Assembly (NCBI RefSeq): GCF_012933465.1
Contig: NZ_JABBND010000028.1
Location: 1-62,194 of the forward strand
Direction of reading: 5' to 3'
Origin: Actinomycetospora sp. TBRC 11914
GTDB taxonomy: Bacteria; Actinomycetota; Actinomycetes; Mycobacteriales; Pseudonocardiaceae
DNA length: 62,194 nucleotides
Under the pieces are notes generated by a model. That model was not told the origin of the DNA. It ran no database searches and worked only from the letters and a program-made list of their open reading frames with translations. This document shows, in pieces, positions 33,500 through 42,310 of the stretch; positions within the stretch are counted from its first letter, which is position 1, and each line of letters begins with the position of its first letter. The translations under genes were made by a program, and so were the position numbers.

Positions 33500-36091
33500 A
33501 TGCGGCACTCCAAGACCGCCGTGCCCCCGCCCCCGTCGCAGCTGGTGGAGCGGGCCGGGGTCCGCGCCCTGCTCGAGGAGTACGGTGCCCCGGACGAGCT
33601 CGGGCGGGTCGTGCTCGTCAGCGCCCCCGTGGGATACGGCAAGACCGTCGCGGTGGCCGACTGGGTGCGCAGTACCCCGGGCGTCCCGACGGCCTGGGTC
33701 TCCCTCGACACCGGCGACCGTGGCCACGCCGCGTGGTGGGACTGCGTCCTCGGCGCGCTCGCCACGTGCGACGGTGTCCCCGAGGACAGCCCGCTGCGGC
33801 GGGTGCCGCCCCCGGGACCGGACGACGACGGGCCGGACGTGGTCACGGCGGCCGTCCTCGACGGCCTCGACCGCCTACCAGGCCCGATCCGGCTGGTCCT
33901 CGACGACGTCCACGAGATCGTGGGCCACCCCGCCGAACGGGGCCTGCACGCGCTGGTCCGCTACCCGCTGCCCGGGGTGACCCTGGTGCTCTGCAGCCGG
34001 TTCGACGCCCCCGTCGGGGTCGACCGGCTCCGCCTCCAGGGCCGCCTCACCGAGCTGCGGGCCCAGCGGCTGATGTTCGACGTCGAGGAGGCGACGCGGC
34101 TCTTCGAGGCGGCCGCGGTGGACCTGGCGCCCGAGCAGGTGCAGACCCTGGTGGACCGCACCGAGGGCTGGGTCGCCGCCCTGCGGCTCGTCGCGCTGTC
34201 CCTGCGGTCGGCGCCCGACCGCGCGGGCGTCGTCGCCGCCTTCGCCGGCGATGACCGCTCGGTGGCCGACTACCTCACCGACGAGGTGCTCGACCGCCTC
34301 GACGGCGAGGAGCGCCGGGCTCTGGAGGCCGCCAGCGCCTGCGGCCCCGTCGCCGTGGACCTCGCCACGACGCTCACCGGCGACGCCCACGCGGGCGACG
34401 TGCTGGCCCGGCTGGACGCCACCACCGCCCTGGTCACGGCCACCGACCGGCACCGGGAGCGCTACCGGGTCCACGAGCTGCTGTGCTCCCACCTGCTCGC
34501 CCGGCTCCGCCGCGAGCACCCGGAGCGGCTCCGCGCGATGTACCACCGCGCCGCGGCCTGGTACGAGGCGGACGACGACACCGCCGCCGCGGTGCACTTC
34601 GCGGCGCTCGCCGGCGACGTCGCCGGCACCGAGGCGCTGCTGCGCGACGACGCCGTCGAGCTGCTGGCGTCGGGCCGCTTCGCCGCGCTGCGCGAGCCCG
34701 GGCGGCTGGTCGAGGCGCGGGGCGAGGACGTCCGCGCCCGGCTGGCCCTCGCGCTGGCCGCCCTCGAGGACGGCGACGTCGAGCACGCCGGTGCGCTCGT
34801 GGCGGCCCTCGGCCCGGAGCCCGCGGACGGGACGCACGAGTCGACCGTGCTGGCGAGCATCGTCGGGGTCCGTCTCGCCCTGGCCCGCGACGAGCGGGGC
34901 CGGGCGCGCGACCTCGCCCGGGGGATCCGCCCGGAGTCGGTGGACGTCGCGCCGCTGCGGGCCCTCGCGCTGGTGAACCGGGGCCTCGCGCTCGCCGGGG
35001 TCGACCCCGAGCAGGCCCGACGCGACGCCGCGCAGGCCCTCGCCGCCACCGAGGACCGCGACCGGCCGCTGCTGGTCCTGCAGGCGCGGACGGTCCTCGG
35101 GCTCGCGGCCGTGTACGGGCACCGGCCGCGCGACGCGGGCACCCACGCGGCCGCCGCGCTCGATCTCGCGGCCCGCCACGGCGGCGACCGGACGCCCTGG
35201 GCGGCCGCGGCGCTGCTCGTCCAGGCCGTGGTGCACCTGCTGGCCGGCCGCCCGGACGAGGCCCTCGCCGACGTCGCCCGGACCGGCGGCCGCAGCCCGG
35301 CCCCGGAGGTCCTCGCCGCGGTCCGGCGGGCGGCGGAGCACGACGCGGGCAGCGCGATGCCGGACGGGCTGCGCCGCCCCGACGCCGCGGCGCCGGCGGA
35401 CGCCGAGGGCCGGGCGGCCCTGGCCGTCGCCGCGCTGCTCGACCAGGACCTGGCCCTGGCACGCGGGCGGGTGCGCGACGCCGGCGAGGTGACCCACGCC
35501 GTCCGGCACCGGCTCGAGGGCACGGGCGACCTCGCGGTCCTGCGGGCCCGGGACGCCTGGGCGGCGGACCAGGACGCCGAGGCCCGCCGGTTCCTGGGGC
35601 CCGTGCTCGACCGGACCCACCCGTGCACCGTCACGGGGCTCGCCACCGTGCAGGCCTGGGTGCTCGACACCGAGATCGCCCTCGCCCGCCGGCAGATGCC
35701 GCTCGCGCGGCAGCGGATGCTCGCGGCCCTCGACGTCGCGGGGGAGCAGGCGCTGCTGCGTCCGCTGCTGCAGGCGAGCCCGGCGCTGCACCACTACCTC
35801 GCCGCCCGGCGCGGCATGTTCGGCGAGCACGAGGGCCACGTCGGCCGGGTGCTCTCGGGGGCGCGGGTGCAGCCCACGGCCGGCTGGGTGGCGCTGACCG
35901 ACCGGGAGCGGGAGGTCCTGGCCCTCCTGCCCACGACGCGCTCGGCCGCCGAGATCGCCGAGGACCTGGCCGTCTCGACGAACACGGTCAAGACCCACCA
36001 GCGAGCGATCTACCACAAGCTGGGCGCCGGGGGCCGGCGGGACGCCGTGACCCTCGCCCGACGCGCCGGCCTGCTGACCCACTCGGCGTGA
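33500..36091 (+). CDS. Large MalT/LAL-type LuxR regulator
   Basis: An 863-residue regulator. An N-terminal NTPase domain has Walker A SAPVGYGKT (41-49) and Walker B LVLDDVHEI near residue 135. The middle 500 residues are helical TPR-like repeats typical of the MalT signal-sensing solenoid. The C-terminus has a LuxR helix-turn-helix (LTDREREVLALLPTTRSAAE, then DLAVSTNTVKTHQRAIYHKL). ATP and an inducer are expected to drive oligomerisation. Its targets are unknown. ATG 33500 has GAGG at 33491; an in-frame GTG at 33428 is less likely. No partner operon is adjacent. Confidence 0.92.
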   Translation: MRHSKTAVPPPPSQLVERAGVRALLEEYGAPDELGRVVLVSAPVGYGKTVAVADWVRSTPGVPTAWVSLDTGDRGHAAWWDCVLGALATCDGVPEDSPLRRVPPPGPDDDGPDVVTAAVLDGLDRLPGPIRLVLDDVHEIVGHPAERGLHALVRYPLPGVTLVLCSRFDAPVGVDRLRLQGRLTELRAQRLMFDVEEATRLFEAAAVDLAPEQVQTLVDRTEGWVAALRLVALSLRSAPDRAGVVAAFAGDDRSVADYLTDEVLDRLDGEERRALEAASACGPVAVDLATTLTGDAHAGDVLARLDATTALVTATDRHRERYRVHELLCSHLLARLRREHPERLRAMYHRAAAWYEADDDTAAAVHFAALAGDVAGTEALLRDDAVELLASGRFAALREPGRLVEARGEDVRARLALALAALEDGDVEHAGALVAALGPEPADGTHESTVLASIVGVRLALARDERGRARDLARGIRPESVDVAPLRALALVNRGLALAGVDPEQARRDAAQALAATEDRDRPLLVLQARTVLGLAAVYGHRPRDAGTHAAAALDLAARHGGDRTPWAAAALLVQAVVHLLAGRPDEALADVARTGGRSPAPEVLAAVRRAAEHDAGSAMPDGLRRPDAAAPADAEGRAALAVAALLDQDLALARGRVRDAGEVTHAVRHRLEGTGDLAVLRARDAWAADQDAEARRFLGPVLDRTHPCTVTGLATVQAWVLDTEIALARRQMPLARQRMLAALDVAGEQALLRPLLQASPALHHYLAARRGMFGEHEGHVGRVLSGARVQPTAGWVALTDREREVLALLPTTRSAAEIAEDLAVSTNTVKTHQRAIYHKLGAGGRRDAVTLARRAGLLTHSA

Positions 36092-36129
36092 GGACCGGGC
36101 CGCTCGTCCGGTGCGGGTGAGGCGCTCCC

Positions 36130-36666
36130 TCACCCCTGCCGGGCGGCGCGGGCACGGCGGGCCGTCGTGAGCATCGCGTTCACGACGAGCCCGAGGAGCA
36201 GCAGGTCGCCCACCATCTGCAGGGTGACCACGATCCGGGCCCCGGGGGAGAGCGCGGTGATGTCCCCGAAGCCGACCGTCGCGAACACCGTGACGGTGAA
36301 GTACAGCGCGTCGACGCGCGACAGGTGCTCGGAGAACGCCCCGGGAGTGCCCTCCGACCACCGGAGGTAGGTCGCCGCGAAGAGCACGATGAACAACGTG
36401 ACGGCGATGGCGAGCGCCTCGGCCGCCCGGAGGCCGGGGTGCTGGGCGCCGCTGATCGCCAGGAACTGCCACACGACGATGGCGGCGAGCGCCAGCAGGC
36501 CGACGACGAGCAGCGCCACCGCGACCGCGATGGGGGCCGCCGCGAGCGGCAGCACCGAGTACAGCGTGAGCAGCACCGCGACGCTGAGCACCGACCGGAC
36601 GACGGACGCCGCGACCTTGCCCCACGGCGGGAACATGCTTTCGGTGCCCGGCGCCTCCCCGCTCAT
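36130..36666 (-). CDS. Potassium channel family protein
   Basis: A 178-residue channel subunit. Two N-terminal hydrophobic helices precede a typical two-helix pore module: LAIAVTLFIVLFAATYLRW, the pore helix and filter LYFTVTVFATVGFGDITALS (filter TVGFG at 130-134), and MVGDLLLLGLVVNAMLTTA. No RCK or cyclic-nucleotide domain follows. It probably forms tetramers in the membrane. ATG 36666 is used; an upstream GTG at 36708 gives an odd extension. It converges on the LuxR gene. Confidence 0.88.
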   Translation of the reverse strand: MSGEAPGTESMFPPWGKVAASVVRSVLSVAVLLTLYSVLPLAAAPIAVAVALLVVGLLALAAIVVWQFLAISGAQHPGLRAAEALAIAVTLFIVLFAATYLRWSEGTPGAFSEHLSRVDALYFTVTVFATVGFGDITALSPGARIVVTLQMVGDLLLLGLVVNAMLTTARRARAARQG

Positions 36667-36782
36667 CCGCCGAACCTGGCACGCCGCGTCCCAGGGGGTC
36701 TCACCCACCCCGGATGAGTTCGACGCTCACTCTCCACGGGTGAGGACCGCGACGGGGTGCGCCGGTCACCCTCGCGGGCGTG

Positions 36783-37079
36783 ATGCTCTGGCTCTACCTG
36801 CGCTACATCGCCCGACACGCTCACGACCTCCCGTGGGTCCACCTCGTCGTCGGCGCGTTCGGCAACGCCGCCTTCGTGGTGGGCAGCATCTTCTTCCTCT
36901 ACCCGTCCCTGACCCGCACCGGGACGTGGCTGTTCGTGGTGGCGTCCTGGGGCATGCTCATCGGCGTCACGGGGGAGATCGCGGTGCGCTACGAGGCCCG
37001 CCGCCGGGCGCGGGGCGAGGCGGTCACGCCGCCCGGCCCGACGACGACCCCGACGACCCCGACGACGCCGGCGTCCTGA
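36783..37079 (+). CDS. YrhK-like small membrane protein
   Basis: A 98-residue protein with two membrane helices (LVVGAFGNAAFVVGSIFFLY and WLFVVASWGMLIGVTGEI) in the YrhK-domain pattern, and a Pro/Thr-rich tail of repeated PTTPTTP. Function unknown. It could start at ATG 36783 or GTG 36780. It converges on the ThDP enzyme 8 bp away. Confidence 0.75.
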   Translation: MLWLYLRYIARHAHDLPWVHLVVGAFGNAAFVVGSIFFLYPSLTRTGTWLFVVASWGMLIGVTGEIAVRYEARRRARGEAVTPPGPTTTPTTPTTPAS

Positions 37080-37087
37080 CCCGTCGA

Positions 37088-39439
37088 TCAGGCCCCTTCG
37101 GCGCCGTCGAGGGCGGCGGTGACGATGCCGTCGGCGTCGATGCCGTGGAGGGCGTAGGCGCCGGCGAGGTCGGAGGACTGGCCGAAGGTGGTGACGCCGA
37201 GGTGGCGGGCGTGGACCCGGTGGATACCGGCGAGGAAGGCCAGCGTGTGGGGGTGGCCGTCGATGACGGTGACCAGCGGGGCGGCCCGGTCGGCGGGGAA
37301 CGCGGCGTCGAGGACCCGGCGCTCACGGTCGCCGTGGTGGGCGCGGAAGAGCAGGTCGGCGCTGGTCACGACGACGACGTCGGCGGGTACCTCGAGCGCG
37401 TCGAGCCGGTCGGCGGCGGCGAGCGCGGCCGGGACGGTGGCCCCCTGGGCGGCGATGGTGACCTGGGGGCGGCTCGAGCTGCGGCGGAGCAGGTAGCCGC
37501 CGCCGACGACGCCGCGGCGGCGGCGTTCCCGGGCGGCCGGGTCGGTGGGGACGGCGGCGAGCGACTGGTCGATCGGGGCGGTCGAGAGGCGCAGGTAGGT
37601 GGAGGACCCGTCGGGGCGGCCGAGGCGGCCCAGCCCGTCGAGCAGGCACCAGGTGACCTCGACGGCGAAGGCCGGCTCGAACGCCACGCAGCCGGGCTGC
37701 TCGAGCCCGATCGACGGGGTGGTGATCGACTGGTGGGCGCCGCCCTCGGGGGCGAGGGACACCCCCGACGGGGTGCCGACGAGAATCGACTGGCCGCCGG
37801 CGTACATGCCGAAGGCCCAGGGCTCGAGGGCGCGGGAGACGAACGGGTCGTAGAGCACCCCGATCGGGAGCAGCGGCTCGCCCCAGCGTGACCAGGTGGC
37901 GCCGAGCTCGCCGAGCAGCCCGACGAGGTTGGTCTCGGCGATGCCGAGCTCGATGTGGCGCCCGGAGGGCTTCTCGCGCCAGTGCAGGATGGTCTCGGCG
38001 TCGTCGTCGAACCAGTCGCGGCGCTCGCGCACCGACCACGTCCCGACCTTGTTCAGCCAGCCGCCGAGGTTGGTCGAGGACGCGACGTCGGGCGCGACGG
38101 TGACCAGCCGCGCGGCGACCTCGGGGGCCTCGCGGGTGAGGTCCAGCAACGCGCGGCCCAGGGCCTGCTGGGTGGTGCCGTGTCCCGACGGGGTGCGCCC
38201 GGCGTCGGTCGGCACCTCGGGCGTGGTGACCGTCCCGGCGTCCTGCGGGCGGTCCAGGCGGGCGGCGGTCTCCTGGCAGAGGCGGGCCGCCGCGGAGTCG
38301 GGGGGCAGCGGTCGCCAGGGGTCGTCGAGGTCGGCGCCGACGTGGGCGGCGAGCTCCCGCATCTGTGCCTCGGTGAGCAGGCTGGAGTGGTTCTGCGGGT
38401 GGCCCTGGGTGGCGAGCCCGTAGCCCTTGACGGTGTAGGCGAACACCACGGTGGGGCGGGTGTCGTCGATGGCGTCGAACGCGTCGAGCAGGGCGCCCAG
38501 GTCGTGCCCGCCGAGGTTGCGGATGGCGGCGTGCACGGCGTCGTCGTCGATCGTCGCGAGCAGCGCGGCGATCGCCTGCGGGTCGTCGGGGTGGGAGGTG
38601 CTGCCCTCGCCGGGGACGCGCTCGCGCAGCTGTTCGGGGGTGCAGCGCAGCAGCCGCTGATACTCCGGGTTGGTCATGCCGTCGATGCGCCGCCGCAGCG
38701 CGGACCCGCCGTCGCGGGCGTAGAGGTCCTCGAGGAGCCGGCCGTACTTGACGGTGATGACCTGCCAGCCGGCCGCCTCGAACAGGCCGTGCAGCCGGGT
38801 GACCGAGATGTCGGGGACGACGCGATCGAGCGACTGGCGATTGAAGTCGACGACCCAGCAGACCTCGCCGAGCTCGCGGACCATCGGGTCCAGGACGGCC
38901 TCCCACACCGCGCCCTCGTCCAGCTCGGCGTCGCCCACCAGCGAGAACTGCCGCCCGAGGACGCCGCGGGAGGCGGCGCGGGCCCCGACCCCGTGGGCGT
39001 AGCGGCGGGCGATCGCCCCCCAGATCGGGGCGGTCGCGCCGATGCCGACCGAGCCGGTGGAGTAGTCCACCGGGTCGGGGTCCTTCGAGCGGGACGGGTA
39101 GGACTGCAGGCCGCCCTTCTCCCGCAGGGTCGTGAGGTAGCGGGCGTCGAGGCGGCCGAGCAGGTGGTTGATCGCGTGCAGCACCGGGCTCGCGTGGGGC
39201 TTGACCGAGACCCGGTCCTCCGGGCGCAGCGCCCCGAACCACAGCGCGGTCATGATCGAGGTGATCGACGCCGACGACGCCTGGTGGCCCCCGACCTTCA
39301 GCCCCCCGGGATTGGGCCGCACCCGGTTGGCGTGGTCGATGATCGCGGTCGCCAACCACAGCACCCGGTCCTCCACCGCGCGCAGCACCTCGAGGTCCTC
39401 CGCGCCGGTGGCGGCGGGCGCGGGCATCGTCGTCGACAT
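37088..39439 (-). CDS. Transketolase/AceE-like ThDP enzyme
   Basis: A 783-residue protein resembling the homodimeric pyruvate dehydrogenase E1 (AceE), but shorter. GGLKVGGHQASSASITSIMT and VKPHASPVLHAINHLLG match the AceE N-terminal domain. GDAELDEGAVWEAV with VVDFNRQSLD is the thiamine-diphosphate/Mg motif. The transketolase pyrimidine and C-terminal domains follow (HIELGIAETNLVGLLGELGA, LAPEGGAHQSITTPSIG). The substrate, a 2-oxo acid or ketose, is not certain. GAGGGG precedes ATG 39439. It is divergent from the quinone-reductase-like gene, with a composite palindrome between. Confidence 0.88.
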   Translation of the reverse strand: MSTTMPAPAATGAEDLEVLRAVEDRVLWLATAIIDHANRVRPNPGGLKVGGHQASSASITSIMTALWFGALRPEDRVSVKPHASPVLHAINHLLGRLDARYLTTLREKGGLQSYPSRSKDPDPVDYSTGSVGIGATAPIWGAIARRYAHGVGARAASRGVLGRQFSLVGDAELDEGAVWEAVLDPMVRELGEVCWVVDFNRQSLDRVVPDISVTRLHGLFEAAGWQVITVKYGRLLEDLYARDGGSALRRRIDGMTNPEYQRLLRCTPEQLRERVPGEGSTSHPDDPQAIAALLATIDDDAVHAAIRNLGGHDLGALLDAFDAIDDTRPTVVFAYTVKGYGLATQGHPQNHSSLLTEAQMRELAAHVGADLDDPWRPLPPDSAAARLCQETAARLDRPQDAGTVTTPEVPTDAGRTPSGHGTTQQALGRALLDLTREAPEVAARLVTVAPDVASSTNLGGWLNKVGTWSVRERRDWFDDDAETILHWREKPSGRHIELGIAETNLVGLLGELGATWSRWGEPLLPIGVLYDPFVSRALEPWAFGMYAGGQSILVGTPSGVSLAPEGGAHQSITTPSIGLEQPGCVAFEPAFAVEVTWCLLDGLGRLGRPDGSSTYLRLSTAPIDQSLAAVPTDPAARERRRRGVVGGGYLLRRSSSRPQVTIAAQGATVPAALAAADRLDALEVPADVVVVTSADLLFRAHHGDRERRVLDAAFPADRAAPLVTVIDGHPHTLAFLAGIHRVHARHLGVTTFGQSSDLAGAYALHGIDADGIVTAALDGAEGA

Positions 39440-39485
39440 CGGGTCCCCTCGGTCGGCACGGCGGTGGGGCCCAGTCTCACACTTC

Positions 39486-39553
39486 GCGGCTCCGCCGCGT
39501 GTGCGTGTGTTTCCGTGCCGGGGCACGGGAACGCACGCACCAGGGCGGAGCCC
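39486..39553. repeat. Composite palindromic element E5
   Basis: A left mini-hairpin gcggc-tcc-gccgc (39486-39498), a long inverted repeat (39501-39519 and 39522-39540, two mismatches that allow G-T pairs) and a right mini-hairpin gggc-gga-gccc (39543-39553). The architecture matches E2 and E3 but the core sequence differs. It is placed in a divergent promoter region (between 39439 and 39566), where a terminator is not expected. Confidence 0.75.
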
Positions 39554-39565
39554 TAAGGTGCCGCC

Positions 39566-40552
39566 GTGCCCGAGACGATGCGCGCCCTGGCCCACCACAC
39601 CGCCGGCGGGCCCTTCAGCGAGGTCGAGCTCCCCGTCCCGACGCCGGGTCCGCGCGACCTGGTGGTCGAGGTGCGGGCGGTATCGGTCAACCCGGTCGAC
39701 ACGAAGGTCCACGGCGGCGACCCCGGCGGCGAGGCGAAGGTGCTGGGCTACGACGCGGCGGGCGTCGTCACCGCCGTGGGCGACGAGGTCACCCTGTTCT
39801 CGGTCGGCGACGAGGTCTACCACGCCGGCTCGATCGCCCGGCAGGGCACGAACGCCGGGTTCCACGCGGTCGACGAGCGCATCGTCGGGCCGAAGCCGCG
39901 CACGCTGTCGTTCGCCGAGGCCGCCGCGCTGCCGCTCACGACGATCACCGCGTGGGAGACGCTGTTCGACCGCTTCCGGGTGCGCCCCGACGACGGCGGC
40001 ACCCTGCTGGTGATGGGCGCCGCCGGCGGGGTCGGCTCGATGGTCATCCAGCTCGCCCGGGCGCTGACCGGGCTCACCGTGATCGGGACCGCGTCGCGGG
40101 AGGAGTCGCGTCGCTGGGCCACCGACCTCGGCGCCCACCACGTGATCGACCACCACGACCTCGTGGCCGGCACGGCGGCGGTCGCCCCGGACGGCGTCGA
40201 CCTGGTCTTCTCGCCGCGCACCGCCGGGATGATCGAGACCTACGCCGAGCTGCTGAACACCGGTGGGGAGATCGTCGCGATCGACGAGCCGGAGGGCCTC
40301 GAGACCCTGCCGCTCAAGGACAAGAGCCAGACGCTGCACTGGGAGCTGATGTTCACCCGGCCGCTGTTCGAGCCGCCGGACATGGTCGCCCAGCACGACC
40401 TGCTCGCCCGGGTGGCGGAGCTGGTGGACGCCGGGACCGTGCGCAGCACCCTCGTCGAGCAGCTCGAGGGCCTCACCCCCGAGAACCTGCAGCGGGCCCA
40501 CGAGCGGGTCGCCGACGGGCACATGGTGGGGAAGATCGTGCTCACCATGTGA
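39566..40552 (+). CDS. Zinc-type alcohol dehydrogenase-like quinone reductase
   Basis: A 328-residue medium-chain dehydrogenase. VRAVSVNPVDTKV opens the catalytic domain, LGYDAAGVVTAVGDEV follows, and LLVMGAAGGVGSMVIQLARA binds NADPH. Zinc ligands are absent, as in quinone reductases and ZADH proteins. LKDKSQTLHWELMFTRP is typical of the zinc-binding-alcohol-dehydrogenase subfamily 1. Substrates are probably quinones or enones. The start is GTG 39566; ATG 39578 is also possible. The stop lies inside the palindrome at 40549-40588. Confidence 0.88.
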   Translation: MPETMRALAHHTAGGPFSEVELPVPTPGPRDLVVEVRAVSVNPVDTKVHGGDPGGEAKVLGYDAAGVVTAVGDEVTLFSVGDEVYHAGSIARQGTNAGFHAVDERIVGPKPRTLSFAEAAALPLTTITAWETLFDRFRVRPDDGGTLLVMGAAGGVGSMVIQLARALTGLTVIGTASREESRRWATDLGAHHVIDHHDLVAGTAAVAPDGVDLVFSPRTAGMIETYAELLNTGGEIVAIDEPEGLETLPLKDKSQTLHWELMFTRPLFEPPDMVAQHDLLARVAELVDAGTVRSTLVEQLEGLTPENLQRAHERVADGHMVGKIVLTM

Positions 40553-40588
40553 ACGGATGTTGTCGCCCGAGCGACAACATTCGTTCAC
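40549..40588. repeat. Palindrome containing the adh-like stop codon
   Basis: 17-bp arms at 40549-40565 and 40572-40588 with a 6-nt loop cccgag and one G-T pair. The TGA stop of the preceding gene (40550-40552) is in the left arm, as in E2. There are no flanking mini-hairpins. It is a likely terminator in this position (the next gene starts 36 bp later, same strand). Confidence 0.8.
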
Positions 40589-40624
40589 CTGGCACGTCAC
40601 GGTCGTGTCCCTACGCTGTTCGGG

Positions 40625-41143
40625 GTGGACTGGTCGATCCGCGACGTGGCGCCGCAGGAGCGCGAGGCGCTCGTCGGTCTCTGGCGCCGCGCCGTCGAGG
40701 CCACCCACCACTTCCTCGGTGCCGCGCAGGTCGACGAGCTCGAGCCGCAGACTCGCGCCGAGCTGGCCCGGGCCGCGATCCGCGTCGCCGTCGGCCCCGA
40801 CGGCGCGCTCGCGGGCTTCCTCGCCGGGACCGGCGGCGCGGTGGACGGGCTCTTCGTCGACCCGGCCGTCCACGGGCGCGGGGTGGGGACGGCCCTGCTC
40901 GACGATGCCGCCGCCCGCCACGCGGTGCTCACCCTGGACGTCAACGAGCAGAACCCGGCCGCACGCGACTGGTACGCGCGGCGCGGGTTCGTGCAGACCG
41001 GCCGGTCCGAGACCGACGACGACGGGCGCCCCTACCCGCTGCTGCACCTGCGCCGGGTGACCCCGCCCCGACCGGGTCCGGACCGGGCGCTCCAGAATGA
41101 CCGACGAAGGGACCCGCGCGAGGGGACGCGGGACCCCGAGTGA
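40625..41143 (+). CDS. GNAT-family N-acetyltransferase
   Basis: A 172-residue acetyltransferase. WRRAVEATHHFLGAAQVDEL near the start is typical of the YjaB-like group. VDPAVHGRGVGTALLDDAAA is the acetyl-CoA-binding loop, and LDVNEQNPAARDWYARRGF the last strand-helix. The substrate is unknown. GTG 40625 is used. The 25-residue arginine-rich C-terminal tail is unusual. The diguanylate cyclase follows 13 bp after the stop. Confidence 0.9.
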   Translation: MDWSIRDVAPQEREALVGLWRRAVEATHHFLGAAQVDELEPQTRAELARAAIRVAVGPDGALAGFLAGTGGAVDGLFVDPAVHGRGVGTALLDDAAARHAVLTLDVNEQNPAARDWYARRGFVQTGRSETDDDGRPYPLLHLRRVTPPRPGPDRALQNDRRRDPREGTRDPE

Positions 41144-41156
41144 GAACGAGGGCGAT

Positions 41157-42200
41157 GTGACCACCCATCCGACGAACGTCGTGACCGCCGACCTCGCCCC
41201 GCCGCGGGCGTTCGACCAGGCCTGCCGCATGGTCGTCGACTACCTGGCCGAGGCGCTGCCGATGGGCGCCTGGGCCGTGACCCGGGTGGCGGGGGACCGC
41301 CAGACCATCCTGGTGTCGCACGACGAGTCGTACGGGCTCGTGCCCGGGGTCGAGGGCCGGTGGGCGCTGTCGATCTGCCGCACGATGGTGTCGGGGGAGA
41401 CGCCGCGCGTCATCCCCGACACCGGGCGCCTGCCGGTGCTCTGCGACGTCGTCGAGGCCGCGGCCGAGGGCGGCACGACGGTGGCGGCCTACGTCGGGAC
41501 GCCGGTGCTCTATCCCGACGGCGAGCTGTTCGGCACCGTGATCGGGATCAACCAGGAGCCCCTCGACGCGGGCTTCGTCAGCCACGAGTCCCTGCTCGAC
41601 CTGCTCTCCAGCCTGCTCTCGAGCGTGCTCGAGGCCGACACCAACGCCGTGCACTCCGCGCGGGAGCTCGAGCTGGCGGTCTCCGACGCCGAGACCGACA
41701 CCCTGACGGGCCTGCTGAACCGGCGCGGCTGGGAGCGCTGGCTCACGCGCGAGGAGGAGCGGTTCCGCCGCTTCGGCGACCCGGCCTCGGTGGTGATGAT
41801 GGACCTCGACGGGCTCAAGCGGGTCAACGACACCCAGGGTCACGACGCGGGCGACGCCTACCTGCGACGCGCCGCCGAGACGCTCCGGTCGGTGACCCGG
41901 CGCGGCGATCCGGTCGCGCGGCTCGGCGGGGACGAGTTCGCGATGGTCGCCACCCTCGACCCCGACGACGTCGGGTCGCTCGTCGCCCGCCTGCAGGAGG
42001 CCCTCGACGCCGCCGGGACGCCGTGCTCGGCGGGGGTCGCTCCGGTCGGCGTCGCCTCGGGGTTCGCGGAGGCGATCGCGGTGGCCGACGCCGCGATGTA
42101 CGAGGACAAGCGGGCCCGGCGGACCCCGGGTCGTGACGCGGGCGGCCCCGTCGTCGTCGATCCGCCGACCACCACCCCCTATGCCCCGGAGGGGTCCTGA
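41157..42200 (+). CDS. GAF-GGDEF diguanylate cyclase, copy 1
   Basis: A 347-residue protein. Residues about 10-165 form a GAF-type sensor (ACRMVVDYLAEALPMGAWAV ... VAAYVGTPVLYPDGELFGTV). A GGDEF domain follows (DTLTGLLNRRGWERWL, VVMMDLDGLKRVNDTQGHDA, GDPVARLGGDEFAMVA). The active-site motif GGDEF is intact and an RRGD inhibitory site precedes it by five residues, so it probably makes cyclic-di-GMP under product inhibition. GTG 41157 is chosen because the longer ATG 41097 frame overlaps the GNAT gene. It is followed by a close paralogue. Confidence 0.9.
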   Translation: MTTHPTNVVTADLAPPRAFDQACRMVVDYLAEALPMGAWAVTRVAGDRQTILVSHDESYGLVPGVEGRWALSICRTMVSGETPRVIPDTGRLPVLCDVVEAAAEGGTTVAAYVGTPVLYPDGELFGTVIGINQEPLDAGFVSHESLLDLLSSLLSSVLEADTNAVHSARELELAVSDAETDTLTGLLNRRGWERWLTREEERFRRFGDPASVVMMDLDGLKRVNDTQGHDAGDAYLRRAAETLRSVTRRGDPVARLGGDEFAMVATLDPDDVGSLVARLQEALDAAGTPCSAGVAPVGVASGFAEAIAVADAAMYEDKRARRTPGRDAGGPVVVDPPTTTPYAPEGS

Positions 42201-42310
42201 CCGACCCCGACGGGGTGGTTCGGCCGCCCTCGGAGGCGTCGGTGTCGGTTCCCGGTGGTACGAGGGAGTCGACCGGTGGGAGGGCGCCGGCGATCAGGGG
42301 GGTGGTGGTG

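Noticed and set aside
33495..33500. TGATCA next to the LuxR start as another repeat copy
   Set aside because: Only six bases match and no ggggcagcccgg or related motif is near; chance is likely.
33875..36682. Leftward 935-codon frame opposite the LuxR regulator
   Set aside because: No domain; shadow of a gene with Walker and LuxR motifs.
37088..39439. Assignment as canonical AceE pyruvate dehydrogenase E1
   Set aside because: About 100 residues shorter than AceE with a different C-terminal part, so only an AceE/transketolase-like call is supported.
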